Assembly: GCA_026129095.1 (NCBI GenBank)
Contig: JAHCIT010000008.1
Span: 1 to 64,000 of the forward strand
DNA from: Deltaproteobacteria bacterium
GTDB taxonomy: Bacteria > JAGRBM01 > JAHCIT01
Length of the DNA: 64,000 nucleotides
Reading direction: 5' to 3'
This document shows, one piece after another, positions 35,916 through 44,030 of the stretch. The notes beneath the pieces are model-generated. The model did no database searches, was not told the DNA's origin, and saw nothing but the letters and a program-made list of their open reading frames with translations. Numbering within the stretch: position 1 is the first letter of the stretch; every line of letters starts with the position of its first letter. A program made the translations under genes and the position numbers.

Positions 35916-36797
35916 CTAGAGTCCGAGCCGGTCCAGAACGCCGGTGGCGTTCGCCACGCGGCCGAGCGGCATGACATGAACGCCGCGGAACCGCTTCAAA
36001 TGAGGCTTGGCGATCTCGCAGACCACTTCGAGTCCCACGCGGGACTCGGCCTCCGGTGAACCGGCCTTTTTCAGCCGTTCCAGCGTTTCGGCGGCGACGG
36101 AAATCTCCGGCACGTTTTCGCCCATGTAGGCGGCGAACTTCCAGGACTTGAGCGGCAGGATGCCGAGGATGACCGGCGCGTTTACCGGCTCCAGTGCCTT
36201 CAGGAACCGCTCCATCGCCTTCACCGAATAGACGGGCTGGGAGATGACGAACTGGCCGCCCGCTTCCAGCTTGCGGTGGAGCTGCTCCATCTCCGCCTCC
36301 AGCTTCGGCGCGGCCGGGTTCACCGTGACGCCGATCCGGAAGCTCGTCGCCCGGTTGATCTTCCCGCCTTCGAAATCCTCGCCCCGGTTGAGCCGCGAGA
36401 TGGCGGCGGCGAGCTTCACCGAGTTGAACTCGAACACCGCCTTCGCCTTCGGGAAATCGCCGATCTTCGGCGGATCGCCGGTCACCAGGAGGAGGTTGCG
36501 GACTCCCAGCGCATCGTCCCCGAACAGGTCCGACTGGATGGCGATGAGGTTCCGGTCACGGCAGGAGAAGTTGATGATCGTCTCGCAGCCGAACTTCTGC
36601 TGGATGAGGTGTGCCGCCATGCCCGGATTGATCTTGAGCCGGGCCATGGGCGAATCGGTGAGGTTCAGGGCATCAAAACGGGCAAGATACTGCTCGCACT
36701 CGGCGTACGTCTTCGTGAGGTCGGGGCCCCGCGGAATCGTCAGCTCTACCGAGGTGGTGAACCCGCCCCGGCCGAACTTCTCGCTGAACCTGCCCAT
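35916..36797 (-). CDS. Methylenetetrahydrofolate reductase family protein (MetF-like)
   Basis: 293 aa, a complete TIM barrel of the MetF superfamily. Recognisable parts are SVELTIPRGPD near the start, the NLTDSPMAR strand, the flavin-binding LLLVTGDPP and the folate-site ISQPVY. The sequence departs from E. coli MetF in several loops and resembles the forms in acetogens and sulfate reducers that work with partner proteins. It should reduce methylene-tetrahydrofolate to methyl-tetrahydrofolate, but the electron donor is uncertain. No metH or folate gene is adjacent. Confidence 0.85.
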   Translation of the reverse strand: MGRFSEKFGRGGFTTSVELTIPRGPDLTKTYAECEQYLARFDALNLTDSPMARLKINPGMAAHLIQQKFGCETIINFSCRDRNLIAIQSDLFGDDALGVRNLLLVTGDPPKIGDFPKAKAVFEFNSVKLAAAISRLNRGEDFEGGKINRATSFRIGVTVNPAAPKLEAEMEQLHRKLEAGGQFVISQPVYSVKAMERFLKALEPVNAPVILGILPLKSWKFAAYMGENVPEISVAAETLERLKKAGSPEAESRVGLEVVCEIAKPHLKRFRGVHVMPLGRVANATGVLDRLGL

Positions 36798-36818
36798 CCG
36801 GCGGCTGCCCTCTCCGGG

Positions 36819-38207
36819 TCAGCTCCCGCGCTGCCAGTATTCGTCGCCCAGGTGGGTGATGATCGGCGCGCCGACCAGTTCACGGATGGTGTTCTCGAAC
36901 TTCTCGCGCTGCACGAAGAAGTCGTGCTGGACCGGCACACCCTCGGCCACCGGCTGCGGGCTCTTGGAGTAGAGGCCGAGCCATTCCTGGACACTCCCCA
37001 TTCCCTTGCGGCGGGCCCAGTCGAGGAACCGGGCGAGGTCGATCACCATCGGCGCGGCGAGGATCGAGTCGCGGCAGAAGAACGAGAAGTCGATGATCAT
37101 CGGGTATCCGAGGAACCCCTGGAAATCGACGCGGTCCAGCGCGTGCTTGTCGTCGCCGGCGATCTTGTAATAGCTGATGAGAACCGGCTGCTCGATCTCG
37201 TAGCCCAGGATGTTGGCCGCCTGGTTCGACTTGGACTTCTTCTTCGTCTGGAAGGAGCCGGGCTCGTCGAGCACCAGGCCGTCCTTGTTGCCGATCCAGT
37301 TGTTGCTGGCCCAGCCCATGATCTTCAGTTCCTTGCCCTTGAAACCCGGCATGATGACCGACTTCATCCAGGTCTGGCCCGTCTTGCCGTCGTTGCCGCT
37401 GAACGGAACGTTGTTCTTGCGGGCGAGCTCGCGCAGGGCCGGAATCTCGGCGCCCTGTGACGGCGAGAAGTTGTGGTGCGGCACGCCCAGCCGGAACGCG
37501 GCGTAGATGTAAACCTGCGAGGGGGCGATGTCGGGCGAGTTCTTCACCAGTCCCTTCTCGAACGCGGCCAGCGTCTGGTGCACCGGCTTTACCTCGTGGT
37601 ACCGCTCGGTCGATCCGACATAGACCACGACGGCGCGGTCGCAGCGGTTCTTCTTCATGAAGGTCTGGATGTCCTTCATGATCTGCTCGGCCGCCTTCAT
37701 CTTGTTCTTCGCCTTGATCTGGATGTCGGCCTTCAGGTTCTTCACATAGGCGTTCTCGAAGTAGCCCGGCATCGGCTTGCGGCCCTTGAGCGCACCCTTC
37801 ACCTGGTCCACCAGCGCCGGATCGAGCACCTTGGCGTAGCGGGCCGCCTCATAGGCGTCCATCCGGTTGATATCCCAGCCACCCACCACCATGTCGCCGA
37901 AATCGGCAACGCTCACGATGTCGTTGATCTTCGCGAAGTTGTCGCGTGCGCCGATACGGATGGTGCCGGTCTGCGACAGCATGCCGTGCTTGTCATCGGC
38001 GTCCGCCAGTCCGCGCTTGAACAGCTCGATCCCCACCTGCACGGTCGTGGCGATGGCCCCGTTGCAGCCCACCAGCAGGATGGCCAGCTTGCCGAGCTTT
38101 TTCTTCTCGTCGCTGGCCGTGCGCGTCAGTTTGCCGAGGTTGACGGTGTTGGGGGTGCGGGGTGCTGCCGAACGGGCTGTCTTGCGCGCGGCGGTGGCCT
38201 TGGCCAT
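36819..38207 (-). CDS. ino1: Inositol-3-phosphate synthase
   Basis: 462 aa. Converts glucose-6-phosphate to myo-inositol-3-phosphate with NAD. The NAD fold opens with LLVGCNGAIATTV. The catalytic part holds GNDGKTGQT, the NNWIGNKDG segment and the DFSFFCRDSILAAP stretch. The length fits the large eukaryote-like form rather than the short archaeal type. The first 25 residues are a basic Ala/Thr tail. A promoter is visible at 38291-38320 and GGAG precedes the ATG. The product could feed phosphatidylinositol or another inositol compound. Confidence 0.95.
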   Translation of the reverse strand: MAKATAARKTARSAAPRTPNTVNLGKLTRTASDEKKKLGKLAILLVGCNGAIATTVQVGIELFKRGLADADDKHGMLSQTGTIRIGARDNFAKINDIVSVADFGDMVVGGWDINRMDAYEAARYAKVLDPALVDQVKGALKGRKPMPGYFENAYVKNLKADIQIKAKNKMKAAEQIMKDIQTFMKKNRCDRAVVVYVGSTERYHEVKPVHQTLAAFEKGLVKNSPDIAPSQVYIYAAFRLGVPHHNFSPSQGAEIPALRELARKNNVPFSGNDGKTGQTWMKSVIMPGFKGKELKIMGWASNNWIGNKDGLVLDEPGSFQTKKKSKSNQAANILGYEIEQPVLISYYKIAGDDKHALDRVDFQGFLGYPMIIDFSFFCRDSILAAPMVIDLARFLDWARRKGMGSVQEWLGLYSKSPQPVAEGVPVQHDFFVQREKFENTIRELVGAPIITHLGDEYWQRGS

Positions 38208-38290
38208 GTGGGTGAACTCCTTGTTTCTCCAGAGGTTTTCCGGCCGGGCGCCGGTATCCGCAAGCTGGCGGCCACCCCTGAAGGCCCACG

Positions 38291-38320
38291 CCTATACCCC
38301 TGTCCCGTTTTGAGAGTCAA
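38291..38320 (-). promoter_or_regulatory. Promoter of the inositol-3-phosphate synthase gene
   Basis: Minus strand: TTGACT (38320-38315), 18 bases, TATAGG (38296-38291). The -10 lies in GGTATAGGCGTGG, which is nearly identical to GGTATAGGCATGG in front of the next gene upstream (39162-39150). The leader to the ATG is about 77 bases. Confidence 0.6.
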
Positions 38321-38322
38321 GG

Positions 38323-38354
38323 AACACCCCCGGCGGATCGGCGCCGGGGGTGTT
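38323..38354 (-). terminator. Strong hairpin after the unknown 225-aa gene
   Basis: A perfect 11-bp inverted repeat, aacacccccgg and ccgggggtgtt, with a 10-base spacer lies 70 bases beyond the stop of the 38424 gene and just before the ino1 promoter. It probably separates the two transcripts. There is no U-tract on the minus strand, so it may act as a mRNA 3' stabiliser or a Rho-linked end rather than a classical terminator. Confidence 0.5.
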
Positions 38355-38423
38355 CGGGAGAGGGAGAGTGGGCTCCCGCCCCAGGACAGTGGAGCAGAAG
38401 GAACCGGTTGAGGAAGCAGAAAA

Positions 38424-39101
38424 CTAGAATCCGAGGCCGAGCTGGGGGGTATCGAACCCGACGGCCAGCAGGTGCGTGATGCCGTCGGCGATCTGCTCGC
38501 AGGCGGGGGCGAGCGCCGTGCCTTCCGGACGGTGCGGCAGCTCTGTGCCGGGGCGGATCCGCTCCACCTGCTCGGCGCTGAAGCCGGTGGCCGCATGGCT
38601 CTCGGCCTGCCTGCACAGGTAGGCGACCCGCCAGGAGTTGGCGAACTCGGCGTCAAGCGCCTCGCCGGGGACGACCGTCACCGGCACGTGGTGGCGTCCC
38701 ACCACCGGACCAAGCTGGACGATCACGTTGGCGGCCGTCTCGTCGCGGCCAGTTTCAGCCACGATGCCGGTGGCCCCGAGCCGCCCGTAAAGCCATGCCC
38801 GCCGGGCCACGCCTTCCAGGTCCCGGATCCGGCGGCTCCGGGCGTTCTCCATCAGCAGGCGGCCCTCGCCGCCCGTCACCCGCTGGAACTCGGCCGCGAA
38901 GGCGCGGCGGAACTTCTCGCTCGTGAAGAAGGCGACGATCATCGGCCGACGGCCGGCCGACTCGCGCAGGAGGTGCGCGACCGCCATCCGTGCCCGGCCC
39001 TCCGCGTCCCCGTGACCGATCACGGTGAGGCGTGCGGGTGCCGGGACGATGGCTTCATCCACTTTTCTGGCTGCCTTTGCGGCGGTAGTGCTGATGCTCA
39101 T
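38424..39101 (-). CDS. Protein of unknown function beside ino1
   Basis: 225 aa, rich in Ala, Arg and Glu, with no signal peptide or membrane helix. I recognise no family. The middle section, with RRPMIVAFFTSEKFRRAF and VPVTVVPGEALD, alternates hydrophobic strands and helices like a small alpha/beta domain. AGGAAAGG precedes the ATG. It has its own promoter sharing a 13-base motif with that of ino1 downstream, so the two are likely expressed under the same conditions. It is divergent from an NmrA-like gene. Confidence 0.7.
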   Translation of the reverse strand: MSISTTAAKAARKVDEAIVPAPARLTVIGHGDAEGRARMAVAHLLRESAGRRPMIVAFFTSEKFRRAFAAEFQRVTGGEGRLLMENARSRRIRDLEGVARRAWLYGRLGATGIVAETGRDETAANVIVQLGPVVGRHHVPVTVVPGEALDAEFANSWRVAYLCRQAESHAATGFSAEQVERIRPGTELPHRPEGTALAPACEQIADGITHLLAVGFDTPQLGLGF

Positions 39102-39154
39102 GGCGTGGTGCCTTTCCTGCTTAGGTTCTGGACAGCGCCCCCGTGCCGTCCATG

Positions 39155-39182
39155 CCTATACCGTAAGTGATACATATGACAG
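39155..39182 (-). promoter_or_regulatory. Promoter of the 38424 gene with overlapping direct repeat
   Basis: Minus strand: CTGTCA (39182-39177), 16 bases, TATAGG (39160-39155), within GGTATAGGCATGG. Two copies of ATATGACA on the plus strand at 39174-39181 and 39184-39191, 10 bases apart, cover the -35 and could be a regulator site on one face of the helix. Confidence 0.45.
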
Positions 39183-39220
39183 GATATGACACTCATATTT
39201 TACATAGTTATATCATATAG

Positions 39221-39249
39221 TTAATATATGTTTTTAATATATTTATTAT
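39221..39249 (+). promoter_or_regulatory. Promoter candidate of the NmrA-like gene in an AT-rich island
   Basis: TTAATA (39221-39226), 17 bases, TATTAT (39244-39249), giving a leader of about 65 bases. The surrounding 39165-39255 stretch is far richer in A+T than the rest of the window and holds no gene. It also contains ATAGTTA twice, at 39204-39210 and 39217-39223. Confidence 0.5.
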
Positions 39250-39319
39250 ACACGTAAGTAGGTGCCGTGGCAGTTTTCCCACTTTCCCTGGAACCAGAAG
39301 ACGGGTTAAGGAACCACCC

Positions 39320-40210
39320 ATGACCAGCGCAGGCAAGACGGTTCTCGTGACGGCTGGGAACGGCAACCAGGCGCGTTCGGTCATTCCGCGGCTGGCGAAG
39401 GCGGGCTTCCGGGTGAGAGCCATGCGCCGCGTCGACCGTCCGCCGCCGGGGCCCAAGGAGCTGGGAGCGGAGGAAGTCGTCGTCGGCGACGCCTGCAGTG
39501 CCGAGGATGCCTTCAGGGCCATGCAGGGTGTCCATGCCGTCTATCATGTGGGCCCCTCGTTCCATCCAAAGGAGCGGGAGATGGGCTTCAACATGATCGG
39601 GCAGGCGGCGCGGGCCGGCGTCCGGCACTTCATCTTCAGCTCGGTGCTGCATCCGATTCTCACCGGGCTGCCGCAGCACGAGATCAAGCGCGACATCGAG
39701 GAAAAACTGGTCGAGTCGGGCATGAACTTCACGATCCTCCAGCCGGCCGACTACATGCAGATGGTCGCCTGGGGCGTCATCCCCCACCAGTCGATGTTTC
39801 TCCTGGGCTGGAATCTCGACAGGCGCCAGGCCCTCGTCGATCTCGACGACGTGGCCGACGTGCTGGTGAAGGTCATCACCGAAGGCGAGACGCACTACGG
39901 GGCGACCTACGAGCTGTGCAGCGGCGAGAACCTTTCGGCCCACGACATCGCCCGGTCCCTGTCGGAGGCGTTCGCCCGCCCGTTCAAGGCGATGCAGTTC
40001 CAGCACAACTACAGCCAGCCCATGCCGTTCATCCTGGGGGACTACGACCGGGAGCACAGCCTTCACCAGATGTCGGTTTTCAAGGTCGTGAACGAGTGGT
40101 ACGACCGCCACGACTTCATCGGAAACAGCCAGGTGCTGCGCCTCCTGCTCGGCCGCAGCCCTTCCACCTTCGCCGCTTTCGCCCGCCGCCGCTACAACCT
40201 GAGTGCCTGA
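39320..40210 (+). CDS. NmrA-like atypical short-chain dehydrogenase/reductase
   Basis: 296 aa. A Rossmann fold begins VLVTAGNGNQARSVIP; the usual TGATGxxG loop is altered to TAGNGNQA, keeping G13 and G15 but replacing the third glycine with Ala18. The rest follows NmrA/HSCARG-type proteins: a GDACSAEDAFRAM strand, then the YHVGPS segment, the FIFSSVLHP strand and the ILQPADYMQ region. Such proteins either reduce substrates or sense the NADP redox state. AAGGAA precedes the ATG. Function is unresolved. Confidence 0.85.
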   Translation: MTSAGKTVLVTAGNGNQARSVIPRLAKAGFRVRAMRRVDRPPPGPKELGAEEVVVGDACSAEDAFRAMQGVHAVYHVGPSFHPKEREMGFNMIGQAARAGVRHFIFSSVLHPILTGLPQHEIKRDIEEKLVESGMNFTILQPADYMQMVAWGVIPHQSMFLLGWNLDRRQALVDLDDVADVLVKVITEGETHYGATYELCSGENLSAHDIARSLSEAFARPFKAMQFQHNYSQPMPFILGDYDREHSLHQMSVFKVVNEWYDRHDFIGNSQVLRLLLGRSPSTFAAFARRRYNLSA

Positions 40211-40230
40211 AGGTCCGGGTTCACGACGGC

Positions 40231-41166
40231 TCAAAGCCACGGGGAGCAGGCCCGGTTGCATTCGTCCCAGAACCGGCGGCGCTTTTCCTCCTGGAGCACC
40301 GGGTCGTTGGCTGGCAGCGCCATCTTCCCCCGGACGTTATGGATGTAGTCGCCGCCCCGGATCCCGCCGCCGGTCAGCGCATGAACGATGCTCTGGGCGC
40401 TTTTCGCGGGCGTGATGAGAAAGAGCCGCTTCAGGATTTCTCCTCCGTTCACAAGTCCGCTGGCGACGACGCCGGGGTGGACTGCCACGCAACTGACCGC
40501 AAGGCGCCGCGCCGCGACGTGTTCCTGCATCGAGAGGGCATTCCACGACACTCCCAGCTTGGAGCGCGCATAGGCAAGGGTGGCAAGCCGGTCCTTGTAC
40601 CGGAAATCCAGCGTGCAGTCCCCGGCGAGCACGTAGATGTCGCCGGTCACATGAACGATCCGGCCCGCGCCGGACTTCGCAAGATCGTCAAGCAGAAGAT
40701 TCGCCAGCAGGTGATGGCCGAGCACATTGGTGGCGACGTGCAGCTCATGCCCCTGAGGGCTTGTGCCCCAGCGCCGCCCGGCGATCCCGGCATTGAGGAC
40801 AAGGCCGTCCAGCGCCCCGCCGCCAAGGGCGTCCTTCACCCGGCCCGCGAGCCGGACCATCCCCTCAAGGTCGGCCGTATCGGATCCGTCGAGTACCGTG
40901 ATCCGGGCGCCGGGATGCTCCGCGAGTATCTCCGCACGGAGTTTTTCACCCTGCGCCCCGTCCCGGCAGGCAAGGATTACCTGCGCGTTCCACAGGGCGA
41001 GTGTCCGCACCACCTCGGCGCCGATCCCCCGTGCGCCGCCGGTCACGAGGATCGTGCGCCCCGAAAGGTCGCGCCGCTCCGCGCCGATGCTGCGCCACTG
41101 GAGAAAGGCCCCCGCAAGCCGCAGGAGCTTCTGGAAAAGTGTGAACGGCTTGGGACCGGGCGGCAT
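40231..41166 (-). CDS. Short-chain dehydrogenase/reductase, retinol-dehydrogenase/WWOX-like
   Basis: 311 aa. Cofactor motif GGARGIG is at 43-49 and NAG at 125-127. The catalytic pair Tyr199 and Lys203 is in YARSK. The usual catalytic serine strand reads VHVTGD here, so Thr174 or Gly175 occupies the Ser position. Thr might substitute, or the enzyme may have reduced activity. A basic N-terminal 35 residues with a hydrophobic patch may associate with membranes. It converges on the NmrA-like gene. Confidence 0.88.
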   Translation of the reverse strand: MPPGPKPFTLFQKLLRLAGAFLQWRSIGAERRDLSGRTILVTGGARGIGAEVVRTLALWNAQVILACRDGAQGEKLRAEILAEHPGARITVLDGSDTADLEGMVRLAGRVKDALGGGALDGLVLNAGIAGRRWGTSPQGHELHVATNVLGHHLLANLLLDDLAKSGAGRIVHVTGDIYVLAGDCTLDFRYKDRLATLAYARSKLGVSWNALSMQEHVAARRLAVSCVAVHPGVVASGLVNGGEILKRLFLITPAKSAQSIVHALTGGGIRGGDYIHNVRGKMALPANDPVLQEEKRRRFWDECNRACSPWL

Positions 41167-41216
41167 GGCCTATCCATGCGCGATGTCACGGCGAAGGGTC
41201 AATGGGGGGGGGAAAC

Positions 41217-41293
41217 TGGTCGGGCTGGAGGGACTCGAACCCTCGACCTCTTGCTCCCGAAACAAGCGCGCTACCAACTGCGCTACAGCCCGA
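41217..41293 (-). tRNA. tRNA-Pro (anticodon CGG)
   Basis: Minus strand. The acceptor arms TCGGGCT and AGCCCGA pair fully, followed by an encoded CCA end. The D-arm is GCGCAGTTGGTAGCGC, the anticodon arm is CTTGT-TTCGGGA-GCAAG with anticodon CGG and G37 as expected for proline, and the T-arm is GAGGG-TTCGAGT-CCCTC. A run of nine G (plus strand 41204-41212) lies just past the 3' end. Confidence 0.97.
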
Positions 41294-41344
41294 AAGAAAC
41301 TTTCCGGATGGACCCTGCCGCGCTGCGGCCGGGCCGGGCGGCCG

Positions 41345-42007
41345 TCAGCCGGCCCCTTTGAGGCGGCGGATCGTAGACGAATAATCCGGACTTTCAAATA
41401 CCGCCGAACCGGCCACGACGATGTCCACCGCGTCGCCGCAAACCTGCTCCACATTGTCCGCCTTGATGCCGCCGTCCACCTCCAGTTCGACGGCCGGGTT
41501 GTGCCGGTCAATGAGTTCCCGGCACCTGCGTATCTTCTCCGCCACGGAGGGGATGAAGCTCTGGCCGCCAAAGCCGGGATTGACTGACATGAGGAGCACC
41601 ATGCCGATCTCGCTCCACAGGTGCTCCAGGGCGGCGAGCGGCGTCGCCGGGTTCAGCACCACCGCCGGCATGGCGCCGTGGCTGCGGATGAGCTGGAGCG
41701 TGCGGTGGAGGTGCGGCGTGTTCTCCACGTGGACGCTGATCCGGTTGGCTCCGGCCTTTGCGAACTCGGGGATGTAGACGTCGGGATTCTCGATCATGAG
41801 GTGCGCGTCGAGCGGCAGCTTCGTTACCTTGCGGACGGCGGCGAGAACGAGCGGGCCTACGGTGATGTTCGGGACGAAGTGGCCATCCATGACATCGAAG
41901 TGGATAAGGTCGGCTCCGCCCGCCTCGACGGCGCGCACCTCCTCGCCGAGCCGCGTGAAGTCGGCCGACAGGAGGCTGGGAGCTATTTTCCGCTGGCGGC
42001 GGGCCAT
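41345..42007 (-). CDS. rpe: Rpe, ribulose-phosphate 3-epimerase
   Basis: 220 aa, normal length. Interconverts ribulose-5-phosphate and xylulose-5-phosphate. The metal and catalytic motifs are all present: LSADF near residues 13-17, [27 protein letters not shown] and EVDGG. The fold is a TIM barrel. It stands alone upstream of tRNA-Pro on the same strand; the two may share a transcript. Confidence 0.97.
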   Translation of the reverse strand: MARRQRKIAPSLLSADFTRLGEEVRAVEAGGADLIHFDVMDGHFVPNITVGPLVLAAVRKVTKLPLDAHLMIENPDVYIPEFAKAGANRISVHVENTPHLHRTLQLIRSHGAMPAVVLNPATPLAALEHLWSEIGMVLLMSVNPGFGGQSFIPSVAEKIRRCRELIDRHNPAVELEVDGGIKADNVEQVCGDAVDIVVAGSAVFESPDYSSTIRRLKGAG

Positions 42008-42092
42008 CCTTGGAAGGAACCTCTTTCCCTGCCCCGGCTTTAATTGGCGGCAGACTTCCGTTCAAGCGGGGCTGTGCTAACTATCCACGCGG

Positions 42093-42959
42093 ATGAAGGA
42101 TTTTCTCGCCCGGAACTGGTTTTTCCTGCTGATGGCGGCGCTGGCGGGCCTTGCCGTCACAAACAACGTCTGGCCGCCGCCAGAGCCGGAACGCATTCAG
42201 CCTGTCTGGCCGCCCGCCGCCCCGAGGGCGGCCTCCGGCCCCTGCACCCAGTGGCGGTCGGTACTGGAAACCGAACCCGCCGCCGCGGATGCGCCCGAAG
42301 TCCTGGCGCTCATGGCGCAGTTCCGCGAGGCTGCAATCATCGGCGAATCGGACCCCGCTCCCGCGGGGACCGGCGGCCAGTTCCGCGAGATCTCCCGGGA
42401 GGCCCGCGGCATCGGCGTCCGGATCGGCCGGCTCGCTGGCAGCGACGCCATGAAGCCGGTCATGGAGGTCACGCTGGTTGACCTTTGCCGGCTGGTTCTT
42501 CTGGACCATGGATCGGTACGGATAGAACCGGATGTTTCGCCCAAGGCGGCGGCCGCGTCCATCCGCGCCTCGCTGGACCGCCTCTCGCCGCCGGGGATGC
42601 GCTCCCCGATCGCCGGGATCAGCGGTTTCCTCCCGCTGGACGGAGCCCCGCCGGAACTGGCCCTGAAACTCCGCGAAACAGTCCGCGACTTCGCCTCCAG
42701 TGACGACGAACTGCTGCTGCGCGAGACGGATTACGAAAGCCTCCGGCTCCCCGAGGCCCGGCTGGAGGAGAACGCCGCCGAGCCGCCCGTGGCGGACCTT
42801 CTGGTGACAATCAGGGCCGGACGGAACGGCCCGCTCCATGTGGCGCACCTCGAACGGGAGTATCCCTCGCCCGGACGGGAGACGATCGAGGGGGGTTCGG
42901 TCGCCGAACTTGCCGAAAATATCCTGAACCGCATGAAGCGGATCGCCTACGCCCGCTAG
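42093..42959 (+). CDS. Membrane-anchored protein of unknown function
   Basis: 288 aa. Residues 8-24 form one membrane helix or an uncleaved signal, followed by a proline-rich spacer to about residue 50 and a soluble periplasmic part with mixed alpha/beta composition. The core has one cysteine near 51 and no catalytic motif I know. No family is recognised. It is flanked by divergent rpe and the convergent rhodanese-like gene, whose stop it overlaps by four bases. Confidence 0.7.
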   Translation: MKDFLARNWFFLLMAALAGLAVTNNVWPPPEPERIQPVWPPAAPRAASGPCTQWRSVLETEPAAADAPEVLALMAQFREAAIIGESDPAPAGTGGQFREISREARGIGVRIGRLAGSDAMKPVMEVTLVDLCRLVLLDHGSVRIEPDVSPKAAAASIRASLDRLSPPGMRSPIAGISGFLPLDGAPPELALKLRETVRDFASSDDELLLRETDYESLRLPEARLEENAAEPPVADLLVTIRAGRNGPLHVAHLEREYPSPGRETIEGGSVAELAENILNRMKRIAYAR

Positions 42960-44017
42960 CGCGGCGACGCCGGGCCGGTTTCAATCCGGTAGCCCGGATA
43001 GGCCGTCCACTCGGCGAAACCGCCGGGGAAGTGCTGGACGTTCCGGTAACCTGCTGACCTCAACGCAAGCCAGACGGCAGCCGAGCGAAGCCCCCAGGAG
43101 TCATAGACGACCACCGGCGTGTCCGGGAAAATCCCCCGTTCCACTGCGATCGACTGGATCTTCTCCCTTGAAAGCCACTGGCCGGAAGGCCACCGCATGC
43201 GGGGATAGACCAGCGTCCATTCGAGATGTTTAGCGCCACCGATCCGGCCCCTCACAGGGAGTGGAGACGAAGTCTGTCTCCCTTCAAACTCGCCCAAGGT
43301 CCGGGTGTCCAGAACCAGCCGTACCGTTCCGGTGGCAATGATCTGGTCCACATCCGGGGCCGTCAGGGTCTGGCGGGTATAAAAGTCCGGCGGATACTCC
43401 AGCACGTCCGCAGGCGGCGGCGTTCTCCATGACCGCGTGAACGGGCGCCCGTCGAATTTCCAGGCGGGAACCCCGCCGTCCATCAGGGCTACGTTCGGAT
43501 AACCCCATTGCCGGAGCGCATAAACGACATAGGCCGCCTCACCCCAATCCCGCTCGGGGCTTCCGACGACGATGACCCTGACTGACGGGACCGTGAGCCG
43601 TGCACGTGAAACCGCCAGTTCTTTCCGTTTGTGGTCGTGCGCGACGCGCCCGTCCGGATTCAGGAAGGGTTCGGCGTCCTCGCCCCACCCCGCAAAATCG
43701 GTCCACCGCATCCTCACCGATCCGTCGATATGGCCATCCAGGTAGTAGTCATAGGACTGGCGGACATCGATGATCCGCACGTTTCCATCCCCCATCCAGG
43801 TATGCACCTCATGCGTGGAAGCAACGTAGGGGAAATCCGTGTCCGGTGCATCGCCGGCGTACACCCCGCCGGGCGGCGAACTGTCTATCCGTGGGGGAGC
43901 TTCTTCCGGTGCCAGTCCCGGGCCGATCATCTGGGCGCCGGCCGGCAGCGCCACGAGCCAGACGGCAAGCACGGTCCAGCAATACCGGATAAGGGACTGA
44001 CGAAAGCTTCGGAACAT
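42956..44017 (-). CDS. Exported tandem rhodanese-domain protein lacking catalytic cysteines
   Basis: 353 aa from ATG 44017 (MFRSFRQS), giving a signal peptide cut after AGA near residue 29; a longer frame would overlap the hydrolase gene. Two rhodanese domains follow: one with DVRQSYDYYLDGHIDGS, the second with LDTRTLGEFEG. The loops where the sulfur-carrying Cys should sit read VGSPERDWGE and VYDSWGLRS. The mature protein has no cysteine at all, so it cannot be a standard thiosulfate sulfurtransferase. It may bind a ligand or partner. It is last in the hydrolase/SGNH operon, 13 bases after the hydrolase. Confidence 0.88.
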   Translation of the reverse strand: MFRSFRQSLIRYCWTVLAVWLVALPAGAQMIGPGLAPEEAPPRIDSSPPGGVYAGDAPDTDFPYVASTHEVHTWMGDGNVRIIDVRQSYDYYLDGHIDGSVRMRWTDFAGWGEDAEPFLNPDGRVAHDHKRKELAVSRARLTVPSVRVIVVGSPERDWGEAAYVVYALRQWGYPNVALMDGGVPAWKFDGRPFTRSWRTPPPADVLEYPPDFYTRQTLTAPDVDQIIATGTVRLVLDTRTLGEFEGRQTSSPLPVRGRIGGAKHLEWTLVYPRMRWPSGQWLSREKIQSIAVERGIFPDTPVVVYDSWGLRSAAVWLALRSAGYRNVQHFPGGFAEWTAYPGYRIETGPASPR

Positions 44018-44030
44018 TCCGGCCGGGATT

